A DNA stretch of 36,048 bases from the NCBI GenBank assembly GCA_021776435.1, contig JAJFFW010000010.1:1-36048 (forward strand), read 5' to 3'. The translations under genes and the position numbers were made by a program. Shown piece after piece: positions 1 through 6,698 of the stretch. Under the pieces are notes generated by a model, which worked only from the letters and a program-made list of their open reading frames with translations, ran no database searches and was not told the DNA's origin. This DNA comes from Parvularculaceae bacterium. GTDB lineage: Bacteria; Pseudomonadota; Alphaproteobacteria; Caulobacterales; Parvularculaceae. Within the stretch, counting starts at the first letter, position 1. Each line of letters opens with the position of its first letter.

Positions 1-21
1 CATTATGCAGCACGCTCAAGA

Positions 22-139
22 CGAACTTCGGATTCGATAAGGACACTAGCAAGTTTATGATTCTAGTGTGGTTTTGGATTTAAAGTTCGTTGTGAGCAAG
101 CTGCGAATTATGTAACGAACTTCAAATCCACCACACTAG
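22..139. repeat. Three related copies of an intergenic repeat, two forming an inverted pair
   Basis: Positions 63-91 (starting CTAGTGTGGTTTTGGATTT and ending AAGTTCGTT) are the imperfect reverse complement of 114-139 (AACGAACTTCAAATCCA then CCACACTAG). The only differences are one substitution and a three-base insertion of T. A third, more divergent copy in the orientation of the second lies at 22-50 (GAACTTCGGATT, then GACACTAGC). The inverted pair could form a 26-bp hairpin around a 22-nt loop. No gene is visible in 1-330; this repeat and the rpmG promoter are all I can support there. Confidence 0.6.
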
Positions 140-239
140 CGTGGCTGTTACCGGTCTCAAAGGGGGCGCTGATCGGCCTTCAATGGGCCAATCGAATGCA
201 TGGTTTCGCAGATAGGGCGTGCGGACCGAACCTAGACGC

Positions 240-267
240 TTGACACGCGCCGCGCGGTTTGTATGGT
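240..267 (+). promoter_or_regulatory. Predicted sigma-70 promoter of rpmG
   Basis: A perfect -35 element TTGACA at 240-245 is followed by a 16-base spacer and TATGGT (4 of 6 match) at 262-267. Transcription would start near 274, giving a leader of about 57 bases before the rpmG start at 331. Confidence 0.55.
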
Positions 268-330
268 CCGCCGCTCGAAGCACAGGCCCCATGAAACGGG
301 TCCCCAGACCGCGCGCAAGGAGCAATGGCC

Positions 331-498
331 ATGGCCAAGCCGACAACAATCAAAATCCGGCTGAATTCAACGGCGAATACCGGCTTTTTCTACGTCACGA
401 AAAAGAATACGCGCACCATGACGGAGAAGCTTGTTTTGAGAAAATACGATCCCATCGCGCGCAAGCACGTCGAGTTCAAAGAAGGTAAGATCAAATAG
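331..498 (+). CDS. rpmG: 50S ribosomal protein L33
   Basis: Encodes a 55-residue basic protein of the L33 family, a structural component of the large ribosomal subunit near the E site. The sequence begins [20 protein letters not shown] and continues with the family's YVTKKN and LxLRKYDPxxRKHV segments, so it is full length. It lacks the CxxC zinc motifs of zinc-type L33 copies. I chose the ATG at 331 because AAGGAG at 317-322 lies 8 bases upstream; an in-frame ATG at 325 is only 2 bases from that site. It stands alone between a promoter at 240-267 and a hairpin terminator at 526-553. Confidence 0.95.
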   Translation: MAKPTTIKIRLNSTANTGFFYVTKKNTRTMTEKLVLRKYDPIARKHVEFKEGKIK

Positions 499-525
499 AT
501 CGCCCTCTCGATACTAGAATCAGAC

Positions 526-553
526 AAAGCCGCCTGTTTCGGGCGGCTTTTTT
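526..553 (+). terminator. Rho-independent terminator of rpmG
   Basis: AAAGCCGCC (526-534) pairs with GGCGGCTTT (542-550) around a seven-base loop and runs into six T residues (548-553). It lies 27 bases after the rpmG stop and before the convergent pleD end at 581. Confidence 0.85.
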
Positions 554-580
554 GATGACGAGCCGTGCAGTCAACGGGGA

Positions 581-1957
581 TCAGGCGGCGCTTACGATGA
601 CCCTGTTGCGCCCGTTGCTCTTCGCTTCATAGAGCGCTTCATCCGCACGTTTTATCAATTTTTGTGAATTGTCGTCTTCTGGACCATCTTCGGTGGATGC
701 AATACCGATGCTCACGGTTATCTGAGCGATGTCACGCCCGCCATTCAGGACGATTTGCTCCGTGGCAATTTCCTGCCGCAATCGCTCGGCGACAATGGTT
801 GCGAATTTTTTCTCCGTATCCGGCATAGCGATCAGGAACTCCTCACCGCCATAGCGACAGGCGAGATCAATACCGCGAACGGAGGCATTCATTCGTTCAG
901 CGAATGCTTGAAGGATTTTGTCTCCCGCGTCGTGCCCATGGGTGTCATTGATCTTCTTGAAATGATCAATGTCGAGGATCATCACTGACAAGGGGCGATT
1001 GCTCCAGGCCCCTCTATCGAACATTGCGGATAAATGACTAGCGAGGTAACGGCGATTGTACAGCCCCGTAAGCTGGTCGGTGACCGCCATCTCAAGACTT
1101 GCCTGAAAGGACGAGCGAAGCTGGTCGATATACCGCTTTCGTTTGATTTGGGTGGAGATTCGCGGTGTGAGTTCGTTCTTATCGACCGGGCGTGTCAGAT
1201 AGTCGTTGACGCCGATATCGAGTGCACGGACCAGTTTGCGTGTATCCCCCTGGCGTACAATGGCGAGAACAGGCGTCAATCGCGTTTCTTCGAAAGACCG
1301 GATGGATGAACAAAGTCGCAATGGATCCATCGATTCGATCGACATATTAATAATAATAAGGTCGAAATCCCCGGATCGAGCCCGTCCGAGAGCGACTTCT
1401 GGGTCGGTCTCGGAGGAGACCGCATAGTCCTCATTCAGATTGGCGCATAATCGTTCAATCTGTTCTTCTTGATCGTCGATAATAAAAATGCGCTTGGGAA
1501 CATCATTATCTTCATCATATTCAATCTGTTTGACAACGCCCAGACTCTCTCCGGTTGTGTACCGCATGCGAAGTTCATCGGTCATGGTTTTCAACCGCGT
1601 CAGGCTTCGCACGCGTGCGAACAAAGCAACATCTTCGACAGGCTTCGTCAGAAAATCGTCCGCCCCAGCTTCAAGCCCGGCGATACGATCCGCCTGCTGG
1701 TCGAGGGCTGTTACCATTACGACGGGTATGTGCGCCGTTTCCGGGGCTGATTTGAGAATGCGGCAGGCCTCAAATCCATCCATCCCGGGCATCATGACAT
1801 CGAGCAGTATGATGTCCGGTTGGTCAGTCTTTGCGCGTTCAATTGCTTCAGCGCCGGAATACGCTGTCATCACATCAAAATACTCGGCTCGAAGCTTCGC
1901 TTCGAGGAGTTTTAAATTGGGCTCAAGGTCGTCGACGACCAGTACACGCGCCGTCAT
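581..1957 (-). CDS. pleD: Response regulator diguanylate cyclase PleD
   Basis: Makes cyclic di-GMP from two GTP, driving the motile-to-sessile switch. The 458 residues match the PleD layout: receiver domain 1 (about 1-120) with phosphoacceptor Asp53 in LLDVMMPG and Lys105; receiver domain 2 (about 155-275), where the acceptor position is Asn204, so it is a degenerate dimerisation domain as in Caulobacter PleD; and a GGDEF domain (about 290-455) with the active site GGEEF at 370-374. RGID at 361-364 fits the RxxD inhibitory site, so product feedback inhibition is expected. The ATG is preceded by AGGAA at 6 bases. It follows divK by about 43 bases and is probably cotranscribed. Assignment rests on architecture and on this neighbour. 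Confidence 0.95.
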   Translation of the reverse strand: MTARVLVVDDLEPNLKLLEAKLRAEYFDVMTAYSGAEAIERAKTDQPDIILLDVMMPGMDGFEACRILKSAPETAHIPVVMVTALDQQADRIAGLEAGADDFLTKPVEDVALFARVRSLTRLKTMTDELRMRYTTGESLGVVKQIEYDEDNDVPKRIFIIDDQEEQIERLCANLNEDYAVSSETDPEVALGRARSGDFDLIIINMSIESMDPLRLCSSIRSFEETRLTPVLAIVRQGDTRKLVRALDIGVNDYLTRPVDKNELTPRISTQIKRKRYIDQLRSSFQASLEMAVTDQLTGLYNRRYLASHLSAMFDRGAWSNRPLSVMILDIDHFKKINDTHGHDAGDKILQAFAERMNASVRGIDLACRYGGEEFLIAMPDTEKKFATIVAERLRQEIATEQIVLNGGRDIAQITVSIGIASTEDGPEDDNSQKLIKRADEALYEAKSNGRNRVIVSAA

Positions 1958-1967
1958 GAGTTCCTCA

Positions 1968-1982
1968 TTAATTAAGGTTTAA
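1968..1982. promoter_or_regulatory. CtrA-box-like motif between divK and pleD
   Basis: TTAA (1968-1971), seven bases, TTAA (1979-1982) fits the core of the Caulobacter CtrA consensus TTAA-N7-TTAA. It sits 10-25 bases before the pleD start. AT-rich sequence makes chance matches likely, so this is a weak candidate. Confidence 0.25.
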
Positions 1983-2000
1983 GCTTGCTTGGTGTTAAAA

Positions 2001-2369
2001 CTAACCCAAATACCTTTTCACTTTCTCAATAAACGAAGAAACTGAGATCGGTTTTGCTAAATAGTCTTCGCATCCGCCTGCGCGAATGCGTTCTTCGTCG
2101 CCCTTCATCGCGAAAGCGGTGACTGCAATGATCGGAATGTCAGACAAATCATCGTCTTCTTTGATCCAGCGAGTGACTTCCAGGCCAGAAACCTCAGGTA
2201 ATTGAATATCCATCAAAACCAGGTCTGGGTGGTGCTCACGAGCAAGCTCCAGGGCTTCGTGACCGGTCCGCGCCTGCAGAGTATTGTATCCATGCGCTTC
2301 GAGCAGATCATGAAAGAGTTTCATGTTCAACTCATTGTCCTCGACGATGAGAACGGTTTTAGGAAGCAT
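2001..2369 (-). CDS. divK: Single-domain response regulator DivK
   Basis: A stand-alone receiver domain that in Caulobacter is phosphorylated by DivJ, dephosphorylated by PleC and acts through DivL/CckA to control CtrA. The 122 residues contain [20 protein letters not shown], the acceptor Asp in [17 protein letters not shown], the switch Thr in [14 protein letters not shown] and the invariant Lys in LAKPIS, all nearly identical to Caulobacter DivK. I chose the ATG at 2369 because the protein then starts [12 protein letters not shown] like known DivK proteins and GGAA lies 6 bases upstream. In-frame ATGs at 2390 and 2399 would add 7 or 10 residues. It precedes pleD, the conserved Caulobacter order. 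Confidence 0.93.
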   Translation of the reverse strand: MLPKTVLIVEDNELNMKLFHDLLEAHGYNTLQARTGHEALELAREHHPDLVLMDIQLPEVSGLEVTRWIKEDDDLSDIPIIAVTAFAMKGDEERIRAGGCEDYLAKPISVSSFIEKVKRYLG

Positions 2370-2449
2370 TGACAATTCCAGCTTCTCCATGGCCGCCATA
2401 ATACGCCTAACACCGCTGCTTGCCGAATCGTCGGCCCTGTAGTTCTTAT

Positions 2450-2491
2450 CGCTCCAAAGGTATTAATTGATTGTTTATTGTGTTTGGAGCG
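2450..2491. promoter_or_regulatory. Inverted repeat enclosing a CtrA-like box in the divK-dinB intergenic region
   Basis: CGCTCCAAA (2450-2458) is perfectly complementary to TTTGGAGCG (2483-2491), nine-base arms with a 24-base AT-rich centre. Inside lies TTAA-N7-TTTA (2463-2477), one mismatch from the CtrA core. The element lies between the divergent divK and dinB starts, so it could regulate either; the function is inferred from position only. Confidence 0.35.
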
Positions 2492-2523
2492 CTTCGACGC
2501 AACAGCATATGGATTAAGGGAAA

Positions 2524-3828
2524 GTGTCTGAAACTCATAAACAATCTGGGTTTTGCAGGGATTGCTTTTCCGCAGCTCAAGAAGGCGTTCACCGGTGTAT
2601 TGAATGCGCCGGCCGGCGAATCACACACCATAACGAGCTATTTTCACTCTCGGTGGCTCATCTCGACTGCGACGCTTTTTATGCGGCGATCGAAAAACGC
2701 GACCGTCCAGAGCTTGCAGATAAGCCGGTCATCATAGGCGGCGGCCGGCGCGGCGTGGTCATGACCGGCTGCTATGTGGCGCGCACCTTCGGAATCCGGT
2801 CAGCGATGCCAATGTTCAAGGCGCTGCAAGCCTGCCCCCATGCGACGGTGATTTCATCTGATATGGCGAAATACGCTACCGTCGCTGAGGAGGTGCGGCG
2901 CCTCATGAGAACCCTAACCCCTCTGGTCGAGCCGCTTTCAGTGGATGAGGCTTTTCTGGATTTATCGGGGACCGAGCGCATTCATGGCGCGCCACCGGCA
3001 ATCACGCTCGCCAGACTACAAAAGCGAATCGCATTGGAACTGAGAATTACCGCTTCGATCGGACTTAGCCACAATAAGTTTCTCGCGAAGATCGCATCGG
3101 ACCTTGATAAGCCAAATGGTTTTTCTGTCATCGGGCGCGCCGAGACTCGTTCGTTTTTAGCAAAAAACCGGATATCCATAATTTGGGGTGTTGGGACCGC
3201 CTTGAATAGGCGCCTGGAGAAAGACGGCCTCACCACAATCGGTCAGTTGCAAGAAATGGATCCGAAAGTGCTCGCCTCCCGCTATGGAGAGGTTGGATGG
3301 CGGCTGGCGCGGTTGGCCATTGGCGAGGATACTCGCGCTGTTATCCCCGACAAGAAGGTCAAAAGCATCTCCTCAGAGACCACCTTTGATGCAGACATTA
3401 GTGATCTCACTTTGCTTGAGGACAAATTGTGGATGCTTTGCGAAAAAGTCTCGATGCGCATGAAACAAAAGGCCATCTCCGGTCAAGTGATTACCCTGAA
3501 ACTCAAGACAAGTGATTTCAAAACGCTCACCAGACGACGTACGCTCGAGAACGCTGGTAATTTGGCGCGTACGGCCTTTGCGACATCGAGAGCTCTGTTG
3601 CGTGAAGCTGCTCATGGGCGTTCATTTCGGCTGATAGGTGTTGGTTATTCGAATCTCGTTCCTTCTCAGGATAATCAACAGCCAATGTTTTTTGAAAGCG
3701 ATGAGAAGCGCTTTGGCGCCCAAGAAAATGCGATTGATAGGATACGCTTGAAGTTTGGCTCGGAGGCTATCGGCGCCGGGCGCAGTTTGCGGAAATCAGA
3801 AAATTCTCCGACTGTAAGAAAAAAATGA
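2524..3828 (+). CDS. dinB: DNA polymerase IV (Y family)
   Basis: Error-prone translesion polymerase. The 434 residues show the Y-family palm with catalytic Asp48 (HLDCDAFYAAIEK) and the SVDEAF pair Asp141/Glu142, then helix-hairpin-helix thumb and little-finger regions. QPMFF near residue 390 fits a sliding-clamp binding motif. The first 40 residues carry CRDC (11-14) and CIEC (25-28), a four-cysteine possible zinc ribbon also present in other alphaproteobacterial DinB proteins. The start is GTG with AAGGG only 3-4 bases upstream; a later start would lose the cysteine pairs. No GTTC-N7-GTTC LexA box is visible upstream. It heads a possible operon with the RidA gene 16 bases downstream. Confidence 0.93.
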   Translation: MSETHKQSGFCRDCFSAAQEGVHRCIECAGRRITHHNELFSLSVAHLDCDAFYAAIEKRDRPELADKPVIIGGGRRGVVMTGCYVARTFGIRSAMPMFKALQACPHATVISSDMAKYATVAEEVRRLMRTLTPLVEPLSVDEAFLDLSGTERIHGAPPAITLARLQKRIALELRITASIGLSHNKFLAKIASDLDKPNGFSVIGRAETRSFLAKNRISIIWGVGTALNRRLEKDGLTTIGQLQEMDPKVLASRYGEVGWRLARLAIGEDTRAVIPDKKVKSISSETTFDADISDLTLLEDKLWMLCEKVSMRMKQKAISGQVITLKLKTSDFKTLTRRRTLENAGNLARTAFATSRALLREAAHGRSFRLIGVGYSNLVPSQDNQQPMFFESDEKRFGAQENAIDRIRLKFGSEAIGAGRSLRKSENSPTVRKK

Positions 3829-3844
3829 AAAGGAACCCACGCTC

Positions 3845-4306
3845 ATGAATCGAATTGAAGCCAACCTGAAACAGCACAATATTGTCTTGCCCGAACCCGT
3901 CGCGCCGGTCGCTAATTACGCGCCTTTTATATTGAGCGGTAATCTGGTTTTTATTTCAGGTCAGGTTTCTATTGACAGTGAGGGGTTGATAACCGGCAGA
4001 CTGGGAGCTGACTTGTCGGTTGAACGGGGTATAGATGCCGCGCGCGCTTGCGGTATAAATATCATTGCTCAACTGAAAGCCGCATGTGACGGTGATCTCG
4101 ATCGCGTACGCCGTTGCGTCAAATTGGGTGGTTTCGTGAATTGTACGGATGAGTTTTTTGATCATCCAAAAGTAGTGAATGGCGCGTCGGATTTAATGGT
4201 GACGGTATTTGGTGAAACGGGGCGCCACGCACGCGCCGCCGTAGGAGCGACCAGTCTCCCTCTTGGTGCGGCTGTTGAAGTGGACGCTGTGTTTGAGATC
4301 TCATAA
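3845..4306 (+). CDS. RidA family protein (YjgF/YER057c/UK114)
   Basis: Members deaminate reactive enamine/imine intermediates such as 2-aminoacrylate; some have other roles. The 153 residues cover one full domain with the family signatures FISGQV (36-41), VKLGGFVNCTDEF and RAAVGATSLPLGAAVEVDAV. Arg130 lies at the position of the conserved carboxylate-binding arginine, so enzymatic activity is plausible. At 153 residues it belongs with the longer alphaproteobacterial members (classical RidA is about 128). AAGGA lies about 10 bases before the ATG. Its stop codon TAA shares one base with the start of the next gene, which implies translational coupling. Confidence 0.85.
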   Translation: MNRIEANLKQHNIVLPEPVAPVANYAPFILSGNLVFISGQVSIDSEGLITGRLGADLSVERGIDAARACGINIIAQLKAACDGDLDRVRRCVKLGGFVNCTDEFFDHPKVVNGASDLMVTVFGETGRHARAAVGATSLPLGAAVEVDAVFEIS

Positions 4307-5460
4307 TGGCTGACGGCGGCGATACCTTTTCAGCGCGAACGGTTTCCTCAATCGCAGAGATCGGCCGTGATGTCTGGGATCAATTTGCTAACCCTCCATC
4401 GCGCCCCTTTAATCCGTTTCTTGCCTATGATTTTCTTTATGCACTTGAGGAGAGCGGCTCCGTTACGCCGGAAGCAGGATGGGTGGCGACGCACTTGGCG
4501 CTCGAAAATAACGGCGTTACAGTGGGTGTTGCTCCGCTTTATGTGAAAGGCCACAGTCAGGGCGAGTATGTGTTCGATCACCATTGGGCGGATGCTTATG
4601 AGCGCGCTGGTGGGCGATATTACCCTAAACTCGTCTCTGCGACGCCCTTTACACCCGTCCCCGGACCCCGTTTGCTGAGTGACAGAAAAGATCTTCAACG
4701 CATCCTGGGCATCGCAATGAGGAGCGTTTCTGATCGGTTTGGGTGCTCCTCAATTCATGTTAACTTTCTGCCTAAGGATGAACAAGATACGCTGATCGAT
4801 GCAGGGTTTCTTCCAAGAATAGGCCAGCAATATCACTGGTTTAATCGCGGCTATGATGGATTCGATGATTTTCTAGCAGCGCTTTCATCGCGAAAACGCA
4901 AGGCGATTATCCGTGAGAGACGCAATGTACATGAGACGGGTCTGACGATTCGCCACTTAACGGGTTCTGACATTAAGGAGCGCCATTGGGATGCATTCTG
5001 GTCATTTTATCAAGACACCGGGTCGCGAAAATGGGGTCGTCCTTATTTGACTCGATCCTTTTTTAACCTTCTCGGTGAACGCATGCCCGAAAGGCTCTTA
5101 TTGGTGATTGCAGAGCGCGACGGCGTTGCAATGGCCGGCGCCCTCAATGTCCTCGGCGGGGATACCCTATATGGCCGTTATTGGGGATGTACGCAGGACG
5201 TGCCATTCCTTCATTTCGAAATCTGCTATTACCAAGCGATTGACTTCGCGATCAATGCCCGGCTCGCATGCGTTGAAGCTGGCGCGCAAGGCGAGCATAA
5301 AATTGCCCGCGGATACGAACCCGTTCCCACCTATTCCTCACACTGGATCTCAGACCCCTCTTTTCGGGATGCAGTGGAACGTTATCTCACCTCGGAAAAC
5401 ATTCATGGGAAAGCCGAGATCGAAGCGCTTCAAAAAGTCAAACCCTTTAAGAAAACCTAA
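4306..5460 (+). CDS. COG3146/DUF482 GNAT-like acyltransferase
   Basis: A 384-residue protein of the family annotated as GNAT N-acetyltransferase or 'peptidoglycan biosynthesis' COG3146. Recognisable segments are NPFLAYDFLYALEESGSV (family start), FDHHWADAYERAGGRYYPKL, TPFTPVPGPRLL and, near the C terminus, VEAGAQGEHKIARGYEPVPT with the conserved GEHK. It has no signal peptide or membrane span, so it is cytoplasmic. The biochemical substrate is unknown to me; the fold suggests acyl or aminoacyl transfer like FemX proteins. The ATG overlaps the RidA stop by one base, and an HIT gene follows 53 bases later. Confidence 0.85.
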   Translation: MADGGDTFSARTVSSIAEIGRDVWDQFANPPSRPFNPFLAYDFLYALEESGSVTPEAGWVATHLALENNGVTVGVAPLYVKGHSQGEYVFDHHWADAYERAGGRYYPKLVSATPFTPVPGPRLLSDRKDLQRILGIAMRSVSDRFGCSSIHVNFLPKDEQDTLIDAGFLPRIGQQYHWFNRGYDGFDDFLAALSSRKRKAIIRERRNVHETGLTIRHLTGSDIKERHWDAFWSFYQDTGSRKWGRPYLTRSFFNLLGERMPERLLLVIAERDGVAMAGALNVLGGDTLYGRYWGCTQDVPFLHFEICYYQAIDFAINARLACVEAGAQGEHKIARGYEPVPTYSSHWISDPSFRDAVERYLTSENIHGKAEIEALQKVKPFKKT

Positions 5461-5513
5461 CCAGCCTCCCCCGCGTTCCGGTAATCTACAAACCTGAAAA
5501 AATGAGATTGATC

Positions 5514-5945
5514 ATGTCCTTAAATACCGCTTATGACTCCGATAACATCTTTGCAAAGATCATTCGCGGAGATATGGCTTGCACCAAAGTATACGAAGAC
5601 AAAGATATCCTCGCTTTTATGGATATTTTCCCGCAAAGTCCGGGACATACGCTTGTCATTCCAAAAGCGATTAAGGCAATAAACATCTTTGATGTTGATC
5701 CAGACGAATTAAGCACTCTAATTATTGGTGTGCAAAAAATCGCGAAGGGTGTGCGTAAAGGTCTCAATCCGGACGGTTTACGGATCATTCAGTTCAATGG
5801 TGCGCCAGCAGGTCAAACTGTTTTTCATATTCATTTTCATATCATCCCCATATATTCTGAAAAAGCGCTTGCTTCCCATGGAGGCGGCGCATCCGACCCT
5901 GCCAAGTTACGGCTGCTTGCGTCGAAAATTGCATCTTCCATTTGA
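5514..5945 (+). CDS. HIT family hydrolase
   Basis: Histidine-triad nucleotide hydrolase, acting on phosphoramidates or dinucleoside polyphosphates. The 143 residues include IFAKIIRGDMACTKVYED at the start, the IFPQSPGHTLVIPK strand and the triad His105-Ile-His107-Phe-His109 (FHIHFHIIP), so the active site is complete. Starting at 5514 gives the usual MSLNTAYDSDNIFAKI start; an in-frame ATG at 5502 would add MRLI. Neither has a strong ribosome binding site. It ends the dinB-RidA-acyltransferase run on the plus strand. Confidence 0.92.
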   Translation: MSLNTAYDSDNIFAKIIRGDMACTKVYEDKDILAFMDIFPQSPGHTLVIPKAIKAINIFDVDPDELSTLIIGVQKIAKGVRKGLNPDGLRIIQFNGAPAGQTVFHIHFHIIPIYSEKALASHGGGASDPAKLRLLASKIASSI

Positions 5946-6069
5946 TCACTCACGAAGCAGTGAAAAAAATCGCGCATCCGTGTATTGCGAGTGACCATTA
6001 TAGGCCATAAATTCAACTTGCGCCTCAGGGAACGCGAAACTCTGAAACGCACTGTCTTTCTAAGACTAC

Positions 6070-6159
6070 ATAAGTAACGCGCCCCTAGCCCCTCCCCTAT
6101 AGTGGGCGCGACAATTAAAGAGACCGCCGCATATCCCCCCACGGCGGTCTCTTTTTTTT
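6070..6159 (+). ncRNA. Candidate small RNA with two C-rich hairpin loops
   Basis: After the HIT gene there is no open frame until 6317, yet the stretch ends in a strong terminator. Hairpin 1: CGCGCCC (6078-6084) pairs with GGGCGCG (6104-6110), extended inside by CTA/TAG, with loop bases 6088-6099 holding CCCCTCCCC. Hairpin 2 is the terminator at 6117-6159, whose loop holds a run of six C. Loops complementary to Shine-Dalgarno sequences are typical of some alphaproteobacterial regulatory RNAs. The 5' end is unknown; I found no convincing promoter. It could instead be the 3' leader of the HIT transcript. Confidence 0.4.
6117..6159 (+). terminator. Strong rho-independent terminator
   Basis: AAAGAGACCGCCG (6117-6129) pairs with CGGCGGTCTCTTT (6142-6154), 13 base pairs around the loop CATATCCCCCCA, and continues into a T run ending at 6159. 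It ends either the HIT transcript or the candidate small RNA. Confidence 0.88.
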
Positions 6160-6210
6160 ACAACGATTTGACTTTTACAGAGGCGTAAACTTGACCGCAT
6201 CGGTTGCGTC

Positions 6211-6316
6211 CTAGAGCGTTTCCGAGGAAAAGTGGTTCGCGGTTTTCCGATTAAGGAAACGCGCAAAAAAGACTCTAGCGCTATTCCTGATTCAGTTGAA
6301 ACCGGAATGGCGCTAG
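6211..6316. repeat. Alphaproteobacterial palindromic intergenic element (two stem-loops)
   Basis: The element opens CTAGAGCG and closes GGCGCTAG. Stem 1: GCGTTTCC (6216-6223) with GGAAACGC (6255-6262), plus an inner GGAAAA/TTTTCC pairing. Stem 2: CTAGCGCTATTCC (6275-6287) with GGAATGGCGCTAG (6304-6316), 13 pairs including one G-T. From memory, this resembles dispersed CTAGAGCG-type palindromes common in alphaproteobacterial genomes. It directly abuts the DM13 fragment and is read through in its frame. Confidence 0.75.
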
Positions 6317-6567
6317 CAGGTTGCATACTTGATGCAGACTTTAGCACCAAAAAGGCGCCAGACCTTAAGATATTCCTCTCGCCGCTATCGGTGAACGACG
6401 CCAATGAAGAAAACTCAACTAAAGGGTCCCTAATGATTGCACCGCTTACCAGCAATAAAGGCGCGCAAAGTTATGAAATTCCCGAAAGTGTGGTTTTAAC
6501 GAACTACGCTTCTGTTCTGATCCACTGCGAGGCCTATGCCAAGCTTTGGAGCGCAGCGTCCCTCTAG
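6317..6567 (+). pseudogene. DM13-domain gene remnant, 5' part replaced by a palindromic repeat
   Basis: About 83 codons encode the C-terminal two thirds of a DM13 domain: DADFSTKKAPDLKIFLSP, then KGAQSYEIPESV and YASVLIHCEAYAKLWSAASL, with the conserved Cys before the end. DM13 is proposed to be an extracellular redox or electron-transfer domain. The N-terminal strands and any export signal are missing. The frame stays open upstream through the palindromic repeat to 6172, but that part looks nothing like DM13, and the only start (GTG at 6232) lies inside the repeat with no ribosome binding site. A truncated remnant is the simplest reading; a repeat-fused functional protein is less likely. Confidence 0.6.
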
Positions 6568-6648
6568 GGGGAGAGCCCTCTTCGGATCAACACATCGTCG
6601 TGATTGTGTTTGATTTGTCAATCGGGTCATTTGTATTCTAAATTTCCA

Positions 6649-6669
6649 ATCAGTAAACTCTATACTGAT
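6649..6669. promoter_or_regulatory. Dyad overlapping a possible -10 upstream of the DUF3179 gene
   Basis: ATCAGTA (6649-6655) and TACTGAT (6663-6669) form a perfect dyad with a seven-base centre, 30 bases before the DUF3179 start. TATACT (6661-6666), a 5 of 6 match to a -10 element, overlaps the right arm, but I see no good -35. It looks like an operator; the regulator is unknown. Confidence 0.35.
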
Positions 6670-6698
6670 CGTGAAATGAGGAAAGCTGAAAACATATA

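Noticed and set aside
122-349. 75-codon minus-strand frame before rpmG
   Set aside because: It overlaps the rpmG promoter and repeat and shows no recognisable motif.
2400-2523. LexA box (GTTC-N7-GTTC) expected before dinB
   Set aside because: I found a GTTC near 2442 but no second half-site at the right spacing.
5946-6077. Small frame encoding a DUF1127 protein beside the candidate sRNA
   Set aside because: The only start-bearing frame is short and does not resemble DUF1127.
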